Notes: generated by a model not told the origin, from the letters alone. A stretch of 64,000 bases of DNA from Pseudomonas solani (GCF_026072635.1 NZ_AP023081.1:1944501-2008500); one strand, 5' to 3'; shown: positions 25,209 to 34,818, counted from the first letter of the stretch. Numbers and translations: made by a program.

Positions 25209-27871
25209 GCCTCCTCGATGACCGGATGCATGTAGTCCTGCCGGTCGATGAACTGCAGGGTGACGCCTTCATCCTCGTCATGGCCGAGGATGACGCTGCG
25301 GGCGTGTTGCCGGGTGGCCTGGCGCCGGAGGAGCTGCTGGCTGAGCACCGGCAGGATCTGCTGGTTGAGCAGGCTGTCGATGTTGCGGGCACCGGTATCC
25401 GGCAGCAGGCAGGCGGCGACGAGGGCCTCGCTCAGGGCGTCGTCGACCTGGCAGCCCAGGCCGTAGTGGCGTTGCAGGCGGCGTGAAACCTGTTCGAGCT
25501 TGAGATCGACGATGCGTCTGAGTGCATCTGCCGGCAGCGGGCGATAGATCAGCGTCTGGAAGCGGGCCAGCAGCGCGGGCTGGAAGTGATCGCGCAGCAC
25601 CGGGCGCAGCAGTTCCTGGAGCACGCCGTCGGTGGCATGCGGCTGCACCTGCAGGCACGCCTGCAACAGGTCGCTCCCCAGGTTGGACGTCATCAGGATG
25701 ACGGTGTTGCGGAAGTCGATTTCCCGCCCCTCACCGTCCCGCATGAAGCCACGGTCGAAGACCTGGTAGAACAGGTTGAGCACGTCCGGGTGGGCTTTCT
25801 CCACTTCATCGAGCAGCACCACGCTGTAGGGCCGTTGGCGCACCGCTTCGGTCAGCACGCCACCCTGGCCGTAGCCGACATAGCCCGGCGGAGAGCCCTT
25901 GAGCTGGCTGACGGTGTGGGCCTCCTGGTACTCGGAGAGGTTGAGCGTGATCAGCGATTTCTCGCCGCCATACAGGCTGTCGGCCAGTGCCAGTGCAGTC
26001 TCGGTCTTGCCGACGCCGCTGGTGCCCACGAGCAGGAACACGCCCTGGGGCGCCTGGTCACCGGTCAGGCCTGTCCGTGCGGCTCGCAACCGCTGGGCCA
26101 GCGCGCCGAGGGCATGATCCTGGCCGATGACCCGGCGACCGAGTTGATGCTCCAGTTCCAGCAGGCTGGCCTGCTCATCCTTGAGCAGGCTGCCCAGTGG
26201 GACGCCGGTCCAGTCGGCGACCACCTCGGCGACGTTGCGCGCAGTGACATCCAGGGACAGCAGCGGCTGGTCACCCTGCGCCTGCTCAAGACGCCGCTGC
26301 AGCTCGGCGCAGCGTTCCGCCTGCCGTGGCTCCTCCTGGCGAGCCGCCAGGAGCTGCTGGCTCAGGTCGAGTTCGTGACGGTATTGCCGCTCCAGCTCCG
26401 CATGGCGTCGTGCCAATCCGGCGTGCTGTTCGGCGAGCTCGTCCAGCCGCCGGGCGGGTGCCTTTGCGCCCAGCAGGCCGTCCGCCTCCAGGGCTTGCCG
26501 CTCCAGCTTCAGGGCGACCTGCCGGGCCTTGATGCCGAGCAGTGCCTGGGGCTCGCAATCGAGGCTCATGCGCACGCGGGCACTGGCGGTATCCAGCAGG
26601 TCGACGGCCTTGTCGGGCAGCTGGCGCCCGGTCATGTAGCGCCGTGACAGGCTGACGGCTGCGCGTACCGCGGCATCCTCGATATGCACACCGTGATGGC
26701 TGGCGTAGCGGGCCTTGAGGCCCCGCAACATGAGGCAGGCACCGGTGTCGTCCGGCTCGTCGACCTTGACCATCTGGAAGCGCCGCTCCAGCGCCGCGTC
26801 TCGCTCGAAGTACTGCTTGTATTCGCTCCAGGTGGTGGCGGCGATGGTGCGCAGCTCGCCCCGGGCCAGGGCGGGCTTGAGCAGGTTGGCGGCATCCGCG
26901 CCGCCGGCCTGGTTGCCGGCACCGATCAGGGTATGGGCCTCGTCGATGAACAGCAGGATGGGCGGCTCCGCTTGCTGGACCGCGTCGATGATCTGCTTCA
27001 GGCGCTGCTCGAACTCCCCCCTGACTCCGGCACCGGCCTGCAACAGCCCCAGGTCGAGGGTCCGCACGCTCACGGGTTTCAGGCTGTCGGGTACTTCGCC
27101 CTCGGCGATACGCAGGGCCAGGCCCTCGACCAGGGCGGTCTTGCCGACCCCCGGATCGCCCACGAGGATGGGGTTGTTCTTGCGTCGCCGACTGAGGATG
27201 TCGACGACCTGGCGGATCTCGTCATCACGGCCGAACACGGGATCGATACGCCCCTCACGGGCCTGCGCCGTCAGGTCCTGGGTGAACCGGTCGAGCAAGG
27301 CCAGGGACGGGTCGGCTGCGGAGCCCGCAGGCGGGCTGGAAGGCAGGGCGACCTGACCGGGCTCGGCTTCGTCGAGGCGGGCTTCACGCTGTACATCCGG
27401 GCGCTCTTCCGAATGTCGGTCCAGCAAGGGCAACAGGCGTTGCAACTGGGCTTCGCTGAGGCTGAGCAGCGGCCAGGTGGTCTCGCAACGCAACAGGCTG
27501 GGCGTTTCCAGCAGGGCGCCGAGCAGGTGCAGGGAACGCAGCCGGTCGTTGTCGTCGTCCAGGGAGGCCCGCAGCCAGGCGTTCTTGATCAACTGCTGCA
27601 GCTCGGCACTGAGCTGGGGTCGCTCGCGCACGCTGCGGGGCAGGCTGTCCAGATAGGCGAGCAGCCCCTGCCAGAGCGCATCGAGTTCCCAGCCATAGCG
27701 CCGCGCGAGCAGGGTGAGGTCGCCCTCCCCCTGCTCCAGCAGCTTGAGCAGCCAGTGCTCGGGGGTGACCTGGGCGTGGGCGCGGCTCTGACAGAGCGAG
27801 GCGGCGGCACTCAAGGCCCGGGCGCAATAGGGGTTGAGGCGACGAAGCAGGCTGGCGGAGTTCTGGGCCAT
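25205..27871 (-). CDS. T6SS sheath-recycling ATPase ClpV (TssH)
   Basis: This 888-residue AAA+ protein of the ClpB class disassembles contracted TssB/TssC sheaths. It has an N-terminal Clp-N region (TPEHWLLKLLEQGEGDLTLL), the first Walker A GDPGVGKTALVEGL near residue 237 with Walker B ILLFIDEAHTLIGAG, a middle coiled region, and the second Walker A GTSGVGKTETALAL near 613 with VVLLDEVEKAHPDVLNLF. ATG 27871 (MAQNSASLLRRL) is preceded by GGACGCATCGCC; longer frames into the hcp intergenic region are not credible. It lies about 95 bp after hcp and overlaps vgrG by 4 bp. Confidence 0.95.
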   Translation of the reverse strand: MAQNSASLLRRLNPYCARALSAAASLCQSRAHAQVTPEHWLLKLLEQGEGDLTLLARRYGWELDALWQGLLAYLDSLPRSVRERPQLSAELQQLIKNAWLRASLDDDNDRLRSLHLLGALLETPSLLRCETTWPLLSLSEAQLQRLLPLLDRHSEERPDVQREARLDEAEPGQVALPSSPPAGSAADPSLALLDRFTQDLTAQAREGRIDPVFGRDDEIRQVVDILSRRRKNNPILVGDPGVGKTALVEGLALRIAEGEVPDSLKPVSVRTLDLGLLQAGAGVRGEFEQRLKQIIDAVQQAEPPILLFIDEAHTLIGAGNQAGGADAANLLKPALARGELRTIAATTWSEYKQYFERDAALERRFQMVKVDEPDDTGACLMLRGLKARYASHHGVHIEDAAVRAAVSLSRRYMTGRQLPDKAVDLLDTASARVRMSLDCEPQALLGIKARQVALKLERQALEADGLLGAKAPARRLDELAEQHAGLARRHAELERQYRHELDLSQQLLAARQEEPRQAERCAELQRRLEQAQGDQPLLSLDVTARNVAEVVADWTGVPLGSLLKDEQASLLELEHQLGRRVIGQDHALGALAQRLRAARTGLTGDQAPQGVFLLVGTSGVGKTETALALADSLYGGEKSLITLNLSEYQEAHTVSQLKGSPPGYVGYGQGGVLTEAVRQRPYSVVLLDEVEKAHPDVLNLFYQVFDRGFMRDGEGREIDFRNTVILMTSNLGSDLLQACLQVQPHATDGVLQELLRPVLRDHFQPALLARFQTLIYRPLPADALRRIVDLKLEQVSRRLQRHYGLGCQVDDALSEALVAACLLPDTGARNIDSLLNQQILPVLSQQLLRRQATRQHARSVILGHDEDEGVTLQFIDRQDYMHPVIEEA

Positions 27872-27966
27872 GGCGATGCGTCCTTGTACGAAGTGCGTGG
27901 CGCTTGTGCGTCGGAATGGTTCGCGAAGGGTCGGCGGAGCGGTGTGCCCCGCCGACCATCCCGAGG

Positions 27967-28458
27967 TCAGGCGCTCTGACGTTCGTTCCAGGAGTCGGCA
28001 TGGATGATGTTGCCGTCCTTGTAGGTCCAGGTGATCTTCTCGTAGCGCAACTCGACCTGCTCCAGGTGGTTGTGCTTCTCCTTGGACGGGTCCTTCACGT
28101 CGTGCATCTTCGGCGCGACCTTCACGACCTTGACGTTCTCCAGCTTGGTGATGAAGTACTCGACTTCCTGGCCGGCATCGTCGATGCGGTACCACTTGAA
28201 TTCGGCGCTCTTGAGGGTCTGGCCGGTGGTCACCGCCTTGTACAGGTAGGGGCTGGAGGCATCGATCTCCTTGGTGAAGAGGAACGGGGTGTGGACCCGG
28301 GTGCCGGTCAGCTTGCCGGTGTTGTTGTCGGTGGGGATGTAGAGGCTGTGATCCTGCGCGATGACCTCGATGCTGCCTTCGCGCTTCTGCACGTCCACCG
28401 ACCCCTTGATGTCGGCTCCGCCATCGTCCTGCAGCCAGAGATAAACGGGAATTGCCAT
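27967..28458 (-). CDS. T6SS tube protein Hcp (TssD)
   Basis: This 163-residue protein starts MAIPVYLWLQDDGGADIKGS and contains IEVIAQDHSLYIPTDNN, HTPFLFTKEIDASSPYLYKAV and LRYEKITWTYKDGNIIHADSW, the Hcp family pattern. Hexameric Hcp rings form the inner tube expelled through the sheath. ATG 28458 is preceded by AAGGAGCTTC, the strongest Shine-Dalgarno in the cluster, which fits high expression. Longer upstream frames are shadows. Confidence 0.95.
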   Translation of the reverse strand: MAIPVYLWLQDDGGADIKGSVDVQKREGSIEVIAQDHSLYIPTDNNTGKLTGTRVHTPFLFTKEIDASSPYLYKAVTTGQTLKSAEFKWYRIDDAGQEVEYFITKLENVKVVKVAPKMHDVKDPSKEKHNHLEQVELRYEKITWTYKDGNIIHADSWNERQSA

Positions 28459-28471
28459 GTGAAGCTCCTTC

Positions 28472-30193
28472 TCAGAGGTTGACAGCCGCGGAGTGCGGCT
28501 GGTCCTTGCCACCCCGTGCGGCGGTGGGCGACACGCAGGCCCCCACCTCCGGCACCAGGCGGATATCGACGCGCCGGTTGGCGGCGCGCCCGATTTCGGT
28601 GTCATTGCTGGCGATCGGCTGACCGGCACCGAAGCCCTGTACGGCAAAACAGCTGTCGGGGATGTCCCCCATCCGCTGCATCCAGTCACGCACCGCCCCG
28701 GCACGATCACGGGACAGCTGGAGGTTCCGGTCGGCATCACCACTGGCATCGGTATGCCCGGCAATGACGATCAGCCAGCCGGGCCTGGCCTTGACGTCGA
28801 CCAGCGCGTTGATCAGGAGCCTGGTCGACTCGGGCTTGAGCGTGGCGCTGCCCACGGCGAACAGCGACAGGCTGTCCAGCCGCACCGGCTCGGGCATCCG
28901 CGGCACCTCCGTGGGTGCATCGTGGGGCCTCCGGTAACCGGTGATGACGGCCAGCAATTCGTCCCTCAGGCGCTCCCCCTGGTACAGGCCCAACCCCAGC
29001 CAGAGCGGCTCACCCTGGCGGTAGTAGCCATCCAGGCGCGCTGCATCGGAGCGCAAGACCGCCATGGCTGCTTCACGCAGTTCGAACTCGGGCTGGTCAC
29101 GGTGCTGGGCGTGGGGGATGGCCAGGTAACGATGCAGGTCCTCGCTGACCTGGCGCACCAGTTCGCGGTTGTGCCAGGCGGAGCCGACCAGGGCCGAGAC
29201 CACTGCCAGGGCGGATAGCCAGAGCGATGCCAGCCAGGCACGGCGCAGCGGCGTGGGACTCACACGCGTCGGCAGGAGCGGGAGCAGCGCGTCCGGAAGG
29301 GGCAGGAGTGACGAGGTCTCGTGCGCAGGCTCGGTCGCCTCTTCCAGCGTCGTCCGGTCACGCACCCATTGCTGCCAGAGATTCCCGGCGACGCGGCCAG
29401 GCAGGGTCGGCACCAGCATGACGCCGCAGGCCACGGCCGTGGCTGCCGAGTCATTGCCGCCCCGGCCGACGGGGGAAGCCTGCACATGCTGGCGCAACCA
29501 ACCGGCTACCGCGCCCAGCAGGACGCCGGTGCGCAGGCGCGATGCCGAAAGCACCGGGTCACCCCCGAGCCTCTGCCATTCAGCGAAGGCGATGCAGGCG
29601 CCCGCCTCCAGCACATCGGGTTGCGACCCATTGGCCGCCCAGCAGAACCAGGGCGTCTGGCCCCGGTCGCCTTGCAGGTAGCTGACCTGGAGCAGCGGCA
29701 GCACCGCTTGCCGGCGGGCCTGGACCAATTGATGGCGGAACGCCCGGAGCTTGCCCTCCAGCTCGACTGCATCGCGATGCTCGCCTGGATCGATGACCAG
29801 GAGCACACCGAGCTGCCCGCCCCAGTGGGGCCGCTGAGCCAGGATGGTGCGGACCATCAGTGGCAGGTGTTCCAGGTTATCCACAGGCAGGTAGCAGCCC
29901 TGTGTCGTCATCCTCCAGCGGGGCCCCGCGGCATCGGGCTCATCGAACAGCCCCCTCTGCCCATCGCCACAAACCAGCACCACCGGCTGCTGGAAGCCCG
30001 CAGCGGGCAACCGCAGTCCGACGTCGAGCGTCAGGCCCCGCTGGCCTGCCCAGCGCCAGGCCAGCAGGAGAGCCCCCAGGACGAGCGTCGCGCCCATGAG
30101 TCGCACGCCGCCCGCCATCGGAAAGACGCACAGCAGCGCCAGGGCCAGCAGAGCCGCCCACGCACAGAGCCCGCGCATCAGCATCCTGCTCAT
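28472..30193 (-). CDS. T6SS inner-membrane protein with C-terminal OmpA-like peptidoglycan-binding domain (TagL-like)
   Basis: This 573-residue protein has two hydrophobic segments at the N-terminus (residues about 5-50), another near 318-340 (LASLWLSALAVVSALVGSAW), and an OmpA domain at about 435-560 (VIAGHTDASGDADRN, AANRRVDIRLVPEVGAC). Such proteins tether the T6SS membrane complex to the cell wall, complementing TssL variants that lack a peptidoglycan-binding domain, as the TssL here does. ATG 30193 has AAGGG 6 nt upstream; a GTG at 30214 is an alternative. The OmpA domain is near-identical to that of the fusion protein at 5401-6531. Confidence 0.88.
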   Translation of the reverse strand: MSRMLMRGLCAWAALLALALLCVFPMAGGVRLMGATLVLGALLLAWRWAGQRGLTLDVGLRLPAAGFQQPVVLVCGDGQRGLFDEPDAAGPRWRMTTQGCYLPVDNLEHLPLMVRTILAQRPHWGGQLGVLLVIDPGEHRDAVELEGKLRAFRHQLVQARRQAVLPLLQVSYLQGDRGQTPWFCWAANGSQPDVLEAGACIAFAEWQRLGGDPVLSASRLRTGVLLGAVAGWLRQHVQASPVGRGGNDSAATAVACGVMLVPTLPGRVAGNLWQQWVRDRTTLEEATEPAHETSSLLPLPDALLPLLPTRVSPTPLRRAWLASLWLSALAVVSALVGSAWHNRELVRQVSEDLHRYLAIPHAQHRDQPEFELREAAMAVLRSDAARLDGYYRQGEPLWLGLGLYQGERLRDELLAVITGYRRPHDAPTEVPRMPEPVRLDSLSLFAVGSATLKPESTRLLINALVDVKARPGWLIVIAGHTDASGDADRNLQLSRDRAGAVRDWMQRMGDIPDSCFAVQGFGAGQPIASNDTEIGRAANRRVDIRLVPEVGACVSPTAARGGKDQPHSAAVNL

Positions 30194-30203
30194 CGCGCGC
30201 CCT

Positions 30204-30881
30204 TCACACCGCACCGGGCAGCAACGAGGCGACGAGACGACCGAGGTACTGGTCGAGCCCCCACCAGGTCCCGGCGACCAGCACGGCCATCGCGAGCACC
30301 TGCATCGCCGGGCCGCGCAGCCAGCGCTTCATCGCATCGCCGCGCTCGACGCCCGTGCCGAGGCTCAGGTCGCCGCCTATGGCCAAGGGCGGGACCCGCT
30401 CCTCCAACGCGCTCACCAGGCCATCGCGCTCCGGATCATGCAGCTCGTAGCGCCCTTTGAATCCCAGCAGCAGGACGCGGTGGTACGCCGTCAGGACCTG
30501 GGGGTCGGGCGAGGGCTCGCGCAGGACCTCGTGCATGTCCTCGTAGAGGAAATGACCCGCCTGGTGACGGTTGAAGAACTTCACCTGCAACGGCTCACCG
30601 GCCCAGTCGGCGTGATCATCGTCCCGGGCGAACGCGAGCACGGTTTCATCCAGCAACGCGCATTGGGCGTAGCTGATGCAGTCGATGCTCCGCTGGCTCA
30701 TCCCCCGCGCCTCGAGTTCGTGGCGTAGCGCTTCGACCTGCTGGATGCAGCGCCTCCACAAGTCACGCCCATGGTGGGCCGAGCGCCCCTCGCGCAGGGT
30801 CACTACCAGCAGGTAGCTGTCCTGCAGCAGTGCGTCGATGGAGGCCGAGGCGTTAACGCGTACCTCGCTGTGCAGGCTCAT
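30204..30881 (-). CDS. T6SS inner-membrane protein TssL (DotU)
   Basis: This 225-residue protein has the DotU family pattern: IDALLQDSYLLVVTLREG, the motif ISYAQCALLDETVL, and QVKFFNRHQAGHFLYEDMHEVL, with a single membrane anchor near residues 190-212. It joins TssM and TssJ in the trans-envelope complex. ATG 30881 overlaps the tssK stop in an ATGA. It has no OmpA extension of its own; that domain is supplied by the next gene. Confidence 0.93.
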   Translation of the reverse strand: MSLHSEVRVNASASIDALLQDSYLLVVTLREGRSAHHGRDLWRRCIQQVEALRHELEARGMSQRSIDCISYAQCALLDETVLAFARDDDHADWAGEPLQVKFFNRHQAGHFLYEDMHEVLREPSPDPQVLTAYHRVLLLGFKGRYELHDPERDGLVSALEERVPPLAIGGDLSLGTGVERGDAMKRWLRGPAMQVLAMAVLVAGTWWGLDQYLGRLVASLLPGAV

Positions 30882-32233
30882 GAGCGCAGTACCGCGAACA
30901 GTTCGAGCCGGGCGTCGATCAGCGTGGCGGGAACATAGAAGGCGCACACACCGGCGGCGAGCATGGCCCGCCCCTTGGGATGCCCGAGATCCAGCGCGAA
31001 ATACTGGTTCTCCAGGCGCAACGGGATGGCAGCGGGGACATGGTTGAGCGGTTGCAGCGGGATGCCGTCCAGCGCCGCGTTGACCAGGTGATCGACGTCA
31101 TCCGGGGTCCCCACCTTGCACAGGTGGGGAAACTGACTCTGCAGCTGCGCGGCGGAGAGTCGCGAGCGGACGGAAAGGTAGAAGTCGGCGCCGTCCGGCT
31201 CGCGCAGCCTGGGGTCGTGGAGCGAAACCTTCCAGCGGTTCGCCCCGCTCTCCTCCAGCTCCAGGGCGATGACGCGCGACGGCAGACTGGCTTCGAGCAG
31301 CGTCGAGATCATGCTCATCAGCGGCGGCAGGACCCGCTCCAGCTGCTCGTGCCGGTAGACCGGCACCTGGTCGATGTCGTGCTCCAGCGAAAAGGTCGAC
31401 AGGCTGCCGGCGAGCTTCGCCAGCTCCAGGTAGACCTGCTCGGGATGACGCGCAGGATGAGCCCTGAGGTCGGCGAGGATCGGCTGGTAGGTGTTGAGCG
31501 CATTGAGCAGCCAGAACAGCGAGACGTCCGCCACCGCGAAATCGGCCATGCGCTGGTTGCTTTCACGGCGCATGGCCATCAGGCGCTGGCGCTTGGCGGA
31601 CAGCTGGATGAACAGGTTGTCCAGCTGCACCAGCAGGCCCGCATGGGCATCGAGGCTCAGCAATGGCGGTACGTAGCCGGCATCCACGGCCCAGGTTCCC
31701 TGGGTATCGCGCAGCAGGCGCACCACCGGGCAGGTCAGGTAGTCGCCGTTGTCGTCGCTGGCCAGGCGCAGGCTGAGCTGGTGCTCCATGACGCTGATGG
31801 ACTGGCGCTCATCGCCATAGAGGTCCTGCACCGCCTGCCAGTTCTGGCGGTAGCGGGTGGGCCGGTCTTCACGCTGGCCATCGAGCACACAGTTGTTGCC
31901 ATTGCCCTGTTCCAGCGGCAATGCCAGCAGCAGGGTGGCGCTGCGGATGTCGTCGGCCAGGACGCGGGACAGCTCAAGCGCCGGCGGCAGGTGATCGGCG
32001 CGGTCGGTATCGATCAGCGTGCCGTCCGGCATGCGCACGTGAAGCCGCGATGCCTTGAGCCGGCCCATCCTCAGGGCATCGGCATCGAAGTCGGCTGCCA
32101 GTACGCCCCAGGGATGAACGAGGGCGAGCCGGGCGATGCGCTCGTTGGTCCAGGCTTCCCAGCGGGCCTGTTGCTGGAACTGCTGCGGGGACAGAAGCGT
32201 CCCCGCAGCCCAGAGGGGGCGGTCGATGTTCAT
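30878..32233 (-). CDS. T6SS baseplate protein TssK
   Basis: This 451-residue protein starts MNIDRPLWAAGTLLSPQQFQQQARW, then LVHPWGVLAADFDADALRMGRLKAS, the TssK N-terminal signature. It links the baseplate wedges (TssF, TssG, TssE) to the TssJLM complex. The C-terminus binds TssL. It lies 24 bp after tssC and overlaps tssL by 4 bp. Length and gene order are usual. Confidence 0.95.
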   Translation of the reverse strand: MNIDRPLWAAGTLLSPQQFQQQARWEAWTNERIARLALVHPWGVLAADFDADALRMGRLKASRLHVRMPDGTLIDTDRADHLPPALELSRVLADDIRSATLLLALPLEQGNGNNCVLDGQREDRPTRYRQNWQAVQDLYGDERQSISVMEHQLSLRLASDDNGDYLTCPVVRLLRDTQGTWAVDAGYVPPLLSLDAHAGLLVQLDNLFIQLSAKRQRLMAMRRESNQRMADFAVADVSLFWLLNALNTYQPILADLRAHPARHPEQVYLELAKLAGSLSTFSLEHDIDQVPVYRHEQLERVLPPLMSMISTLLEASLPSRVIALELEESGANRWKVSLHDPRLREPDGADFYLSVRSRLSAAQLQSQFPHLCKVGTPDDVDHLVNAALDGIPLQPLNHVPAAIPLRLENQYFALDLGHPKGRAMLAAGVCAFYVPATLIDARLELFAVLRS

Positions 32234-32257
32234 GGCGTCGTTTCCCTGGCCAATGCG

Positions 32258-33793
32258 TCAGGCCTTGGCCTTGGGCATCTGCGAGACCAGCGACAGGTTG
32301 ATGTCCATGCCCTCCACCTGGAAGTGCGGCACCGCGTACAACTTGACGCGGAAGAAGCCGGGGTTGTCGTCGATGTCCTCGACCAGCACCTTCGCCTCGC
32401 GCAGCGGATGCGATGCCTGCAGGTCGTCGCTGGGGTCGGTCATCTCGGTGACGAGTCCGCCGATCCACTTGTTGAGCTCCAGTTCCAGCAGGCGCCGGTC
32501 CTTGGTGGTGCCGATGTTTTCCCGCTGGATCAGCTTCAGGTAATGGGCGATGCGCGACAGCAGGAAGATGTACGGCAGGCGCGCGTTGATGCGGCTGTTG
32601 GCGGTGGCATCGGCGGTGTCGTACAGCGCCGGCTTCTGTGCCGAGTTGGCGGAGAAGAAGCAGGCGTAGTCGCGGTTCTTGTAGTACGACAGGGGGATGA
32701 ACCCGAGGTTGGCGAACTCGAATTCCCGGGTCTCGGGAATCATCACCTCCGACGGGATCTTCACCTGGTTGCCGGTGCCCAGGTCGTAGAGGTGGATCGG
32801 CAGGTCGGTCACCGCGCCACCCGATTGCGGGCCGCGAATCTGCACGCACCAGCCGTTGTTGATGAAGCTCTTCACCATGTTCGCGGCGAAGGCGAACGAT
32901 GCGTTGGTCCACAGGTACCGGTCGTGGTCGGGCCCCTTCACCTTCTCCACGTAGTTGAAGTTGCGCACGGGGATGGTGTCCGGGCCGTAGGGCAGGCGAC
33001 CGAGGACACGCGGCAGGGTGAGGCCGATGTAGCGGGAATCGTCGCTGTCGCGGAAGGATTTCCACTTGATGTACTCGGCCCGATCGAAGTAGTTGCCGAT
33101 GTCCTTGATGGCGGCGACTTCCTCCATCGACTCCTTGCCGAAGAAGGCCGGGCCGACGGCGCCGATGAAGGGCATGTGCGCCGCCGCAGCGACCTTGGAC
33201 AGGTTGCGCAGCAGGGCGATGTCCTGGGGGCTGGCATCGAACTCGTAGTTGGAGATGGCGGCCGCGATCGGCTCGCCGCCGGGGGTGTCGTATTCCTGGG
33301 TGTAGGTGTGGACGTAGAGGCCGCTCTGGGCGATTTCCGGTGCATCCTCGAAGTCCTGCACCAGGTGGTCCTTGCTGATGTCGAGCAGTTCGATACGGAC
33401 GTTCTGGCGGAAGTCCGTCTGATCGATCAGCGACTTCACGCCGCGCCAGGTGGATTCCACGCGTTGGAAATCCTCGTGGTGCATGACCGCGTCGAGCTGG
33501 CGACTGATCTGCGCGTCGAGGGAAGCGATGTGTTCATCGAGCAGCGTCTTGTCCAGGCGCTCGACCTTCTGCGCCGACTGCTGGAGCAGGTCGAGGAAGA
33601 CGCTGACCGCCGCCGTGACGCGCTCGTCCGCCGACGCTTCGGACAGCGCCTCGTTGTTCTGGAATGCATCCAGGCCGCTCAACTCGCTGATCGGGCTGAG
33701 GTTGATCTTGCTGAACAGCGCCGCATAGACGCCCTGGCTTTCATCGAATGAAGTGGCGCCACGAGGGGCTGCGGAGGTGTGTTCTACGGACAT
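32258..33793 (-). CDS. T6SS sheath protein TssC (VipB)
   Basis: This 511-residue protein contains VSVFLDLLQQSAQKVERLDKTLLDEHIASLDAQISRQLDAVMHHEDFQRVESTWRG (an early conserved block), YTQEYDTPGGEPIAAAISNYEF and KLIQRENIGTTKDRRLLELELNKWIGGLV. TssC interlocks with TssB to build the contractile sheath. The start has AGGAAGG upstream. The gene begins 30 bp after tssB, the invariant sheath pair. Confidence 0.97.
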   Translation of the reverse strand: MSVEHTSAAPRGATSFDESQGVYAALFSKINLSPISELSGLDAFQNNEALSEASADERVTAAVSVFLDLLQQSAQKVERLDKTLLDEHIASLDAQISRQLDAVMHHEDFQRVESTWRGVKSLIDQTDFRQNVRIELLDISKDHLVQDFEDAPEIAQSGLYVHTYTQEYDTPGGEPIAAAISNYEFDASPQDIALLRNLSKVAAAAHMPFIGAVGPAFFGKESMEEVAAIKDIGNYFDRAEYIKWKSFRDSDDSRYIGLTLPRVLGRLPYGPDTIPVRNFNYVEKVKGPDHDRYLWTNASFAFAANMVKSFINNGWCVQIRGPQSGGAVTDLPIHLYDLGTGNQVKIPSEVMIPETREFEFANLGFIPLSYYKNRDYACFFSANSAQKPALYDTADATANSRINARLPYIFLLSRIAHYLKLIQRENIGTTKDRRLLELELNKWIGGLVTEMTDPSDDLQASHPLREAKVLVEDIDDNPGFFRVKLYAVPHFQVEGMDINLSLVSQMPKAKA

Positions 33794-33823
33794 GGGAAAC
33801 CTTCCTGTGGAAATCCGGATGCG

Positions 33824-34327
33824 TTAAGAGGCGTCTTGGGGGGCGAGCGCAGCGAGCTCGGCGCGCAACTCGTCGCTGAGGGCGTCATCCTTGAGGATGC
33901 GTTCCAGTTCCTGGCGGAAAGTCGCGTTGTCCAGAAGGTTCGACTTGAGGTCGCGCAGCAGATTGCGCATGGCCAGGAGGGCGCGTAGCTGGGGGATCTG
34001 GCGAGCCACCTGCTCGGGCTCGAAATCCTTCATACGCTGGAAGGCCAGCTCGACCGAGGTTTCCGAATCGTCATCGGCCAGGGTGTTCTCCACGGCCAGC
34101 TTCATGCGGGGGGCGAACTCGGCGAGCACGCTGTCGAAGTTGTTGCGGTTGATGTTGACCTTGCTCCGCTCCGACAGCGGGCGCGCTTCACGACCGTTGC
34201 TGTAGTCGCCCATCAGCATCAGCTTCAGCGGAAGCTCGACCTTCTTCTGCGCACCGCCGGTGTGCAGGTCGAGCTTGATGTTGACCCGTGCCTTGGGTAC
34301 TTCGTTTTGGAAACTGTTCGATGCCAT
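33824..34327 (-). CDS. T6SS sheath protein TssB (VipA), first gene of the cluster
   Basis: This 167-residue protein has VPKARVNIKLDLHTGG, VELPLKLMLMGDYSNG and VNINRNNFDSVLAEFAPRM, the TssB pattern. It is the smaller sheath subunit and carries the helix that ClpV contacts through TssC. Its start has GGAG 5 nt upstream. It is the first gene of the T6SS transcript; the 34328-34818 gap upstream must carry the promoter. I could not see a sigma-54 element there. Confidence 0.95.
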   Translation of the reverse strand: MASNSFQNEVPKARVNIKLDLHTGGAQKKVELPLKLMLMGDYSNGREARPLSERSKVNINRNNFDSVLAEFAPRMKLAVENTLADDDSETSVELAFQRMKDFEPEQVARQIPQLRALLAMRNLLRDLKSNLLDNATFRQELERILKDDALSDELRAELAALAPQDAS

Positions 34328-34690
34328 GACTACTCCAGATGTCTCCCCGGGGGGAGGTCAGATGAAAGCTGTCGAGCAGGAATTCGTGACCACGGCCAGG
34401 TGGTCGTGCGGTCCGTCGGTGCGATCGAAGGGGCTGAATTCCATTTCGTACTCGTTGCTTGCATGGGCCGCAACGGCATGAGCGGCTGCTTCGGATGCAC
34501 GTTGCTACGGAGGCGAACGCCACACTGGCGGGCCGGCGGCTATCTAGGCCGATAACCACAAAGCGGCGAAAGAGGAAAAGTCCGAGAGGAGCCGTGAACG
34601 GTCTGAAGCCGGCGGAGAGTGCTGTAGGAACCCAACTGTTAACGATTGGGCAGATGACGAACGCCGAGGCTCTCCGCCCCTGCGCGCGCA
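34328..34690 (-). promoter_or_regulatory. Upstream region of the T6SS cluster
   Basis: About 360 bp between the terminator pair of the exbD side and the tssB start. No gene is seen. I searched by eye for TGGCACG-N4-TTGCT (sigma-54) and found none. A possible TTGCGG ... TACGAA pair 17 bp apart lies near 34445-34475 on the minus strand, but it is weak. The promoter and regulators of the T6SS are therefore unassigned. Confidence 0.4.
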
Positions 34691-34724
34691 CAAAAAACCC
34701 GGAGCTGCCGCATGCAGTCCGGGT
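34691..34724 (-). terminator. Intrinsic terminator (distal) between exbD and the T6SS cluster
   Basis: On the minus strand, ACCCGGA and TCCGGGT arms (34697-34703 and 34718-34724) with a GCATGC-containing loop are followed by six T. It lies about 50 bp downstream of a second terminator, so together they stop exbD transcripts from reaching the T6SS genes. Confidence 0.75.
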
Positions 34725-34771
34725 CAGCCCTGGCGGGCGTTGCAGGCCTTCCTGTCTCAGAAAGCCGCAGG

Positions 34772-34809
34772 ATAAAAAAGCCACCTCCCCCCTGCCTGAA
34801 GGGAGGCGG
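34772..34809 (-). terminator. Intrinsic terminator after exbD
   Basis: On the minus strand, CCGCCTCCC pairs with GGGAGGTGG across a short loop (plus-strand arms 34781-34789 and 34801-34809), followed by a six-T run. It begins 10 bp after the exbD stop and ends the tonB-exbB-exbD transcript. Confidence 0.85.
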
Positions 34810-34818
34810 CCAAAGCTG

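Noticed and set aside
22716..25235. An 839-codon plus-strand frame across vgrG
   Set aside because: Antisense to VgrG, whose domains are clear; shadow only.
30980..33751. A 923-codon open frame on the plus strand across tssK/tssC
   Set aside because: Antisense to two certain T6SS genes; composition (Asp/Val/Gly/Leu-rich, no domain) is typical of high-GC shadow frames.
34328..34690. A sigma-54 promoter for the T6SS
   Set aside because: No GG-N10-GC element seen on the minus strand in this gap.
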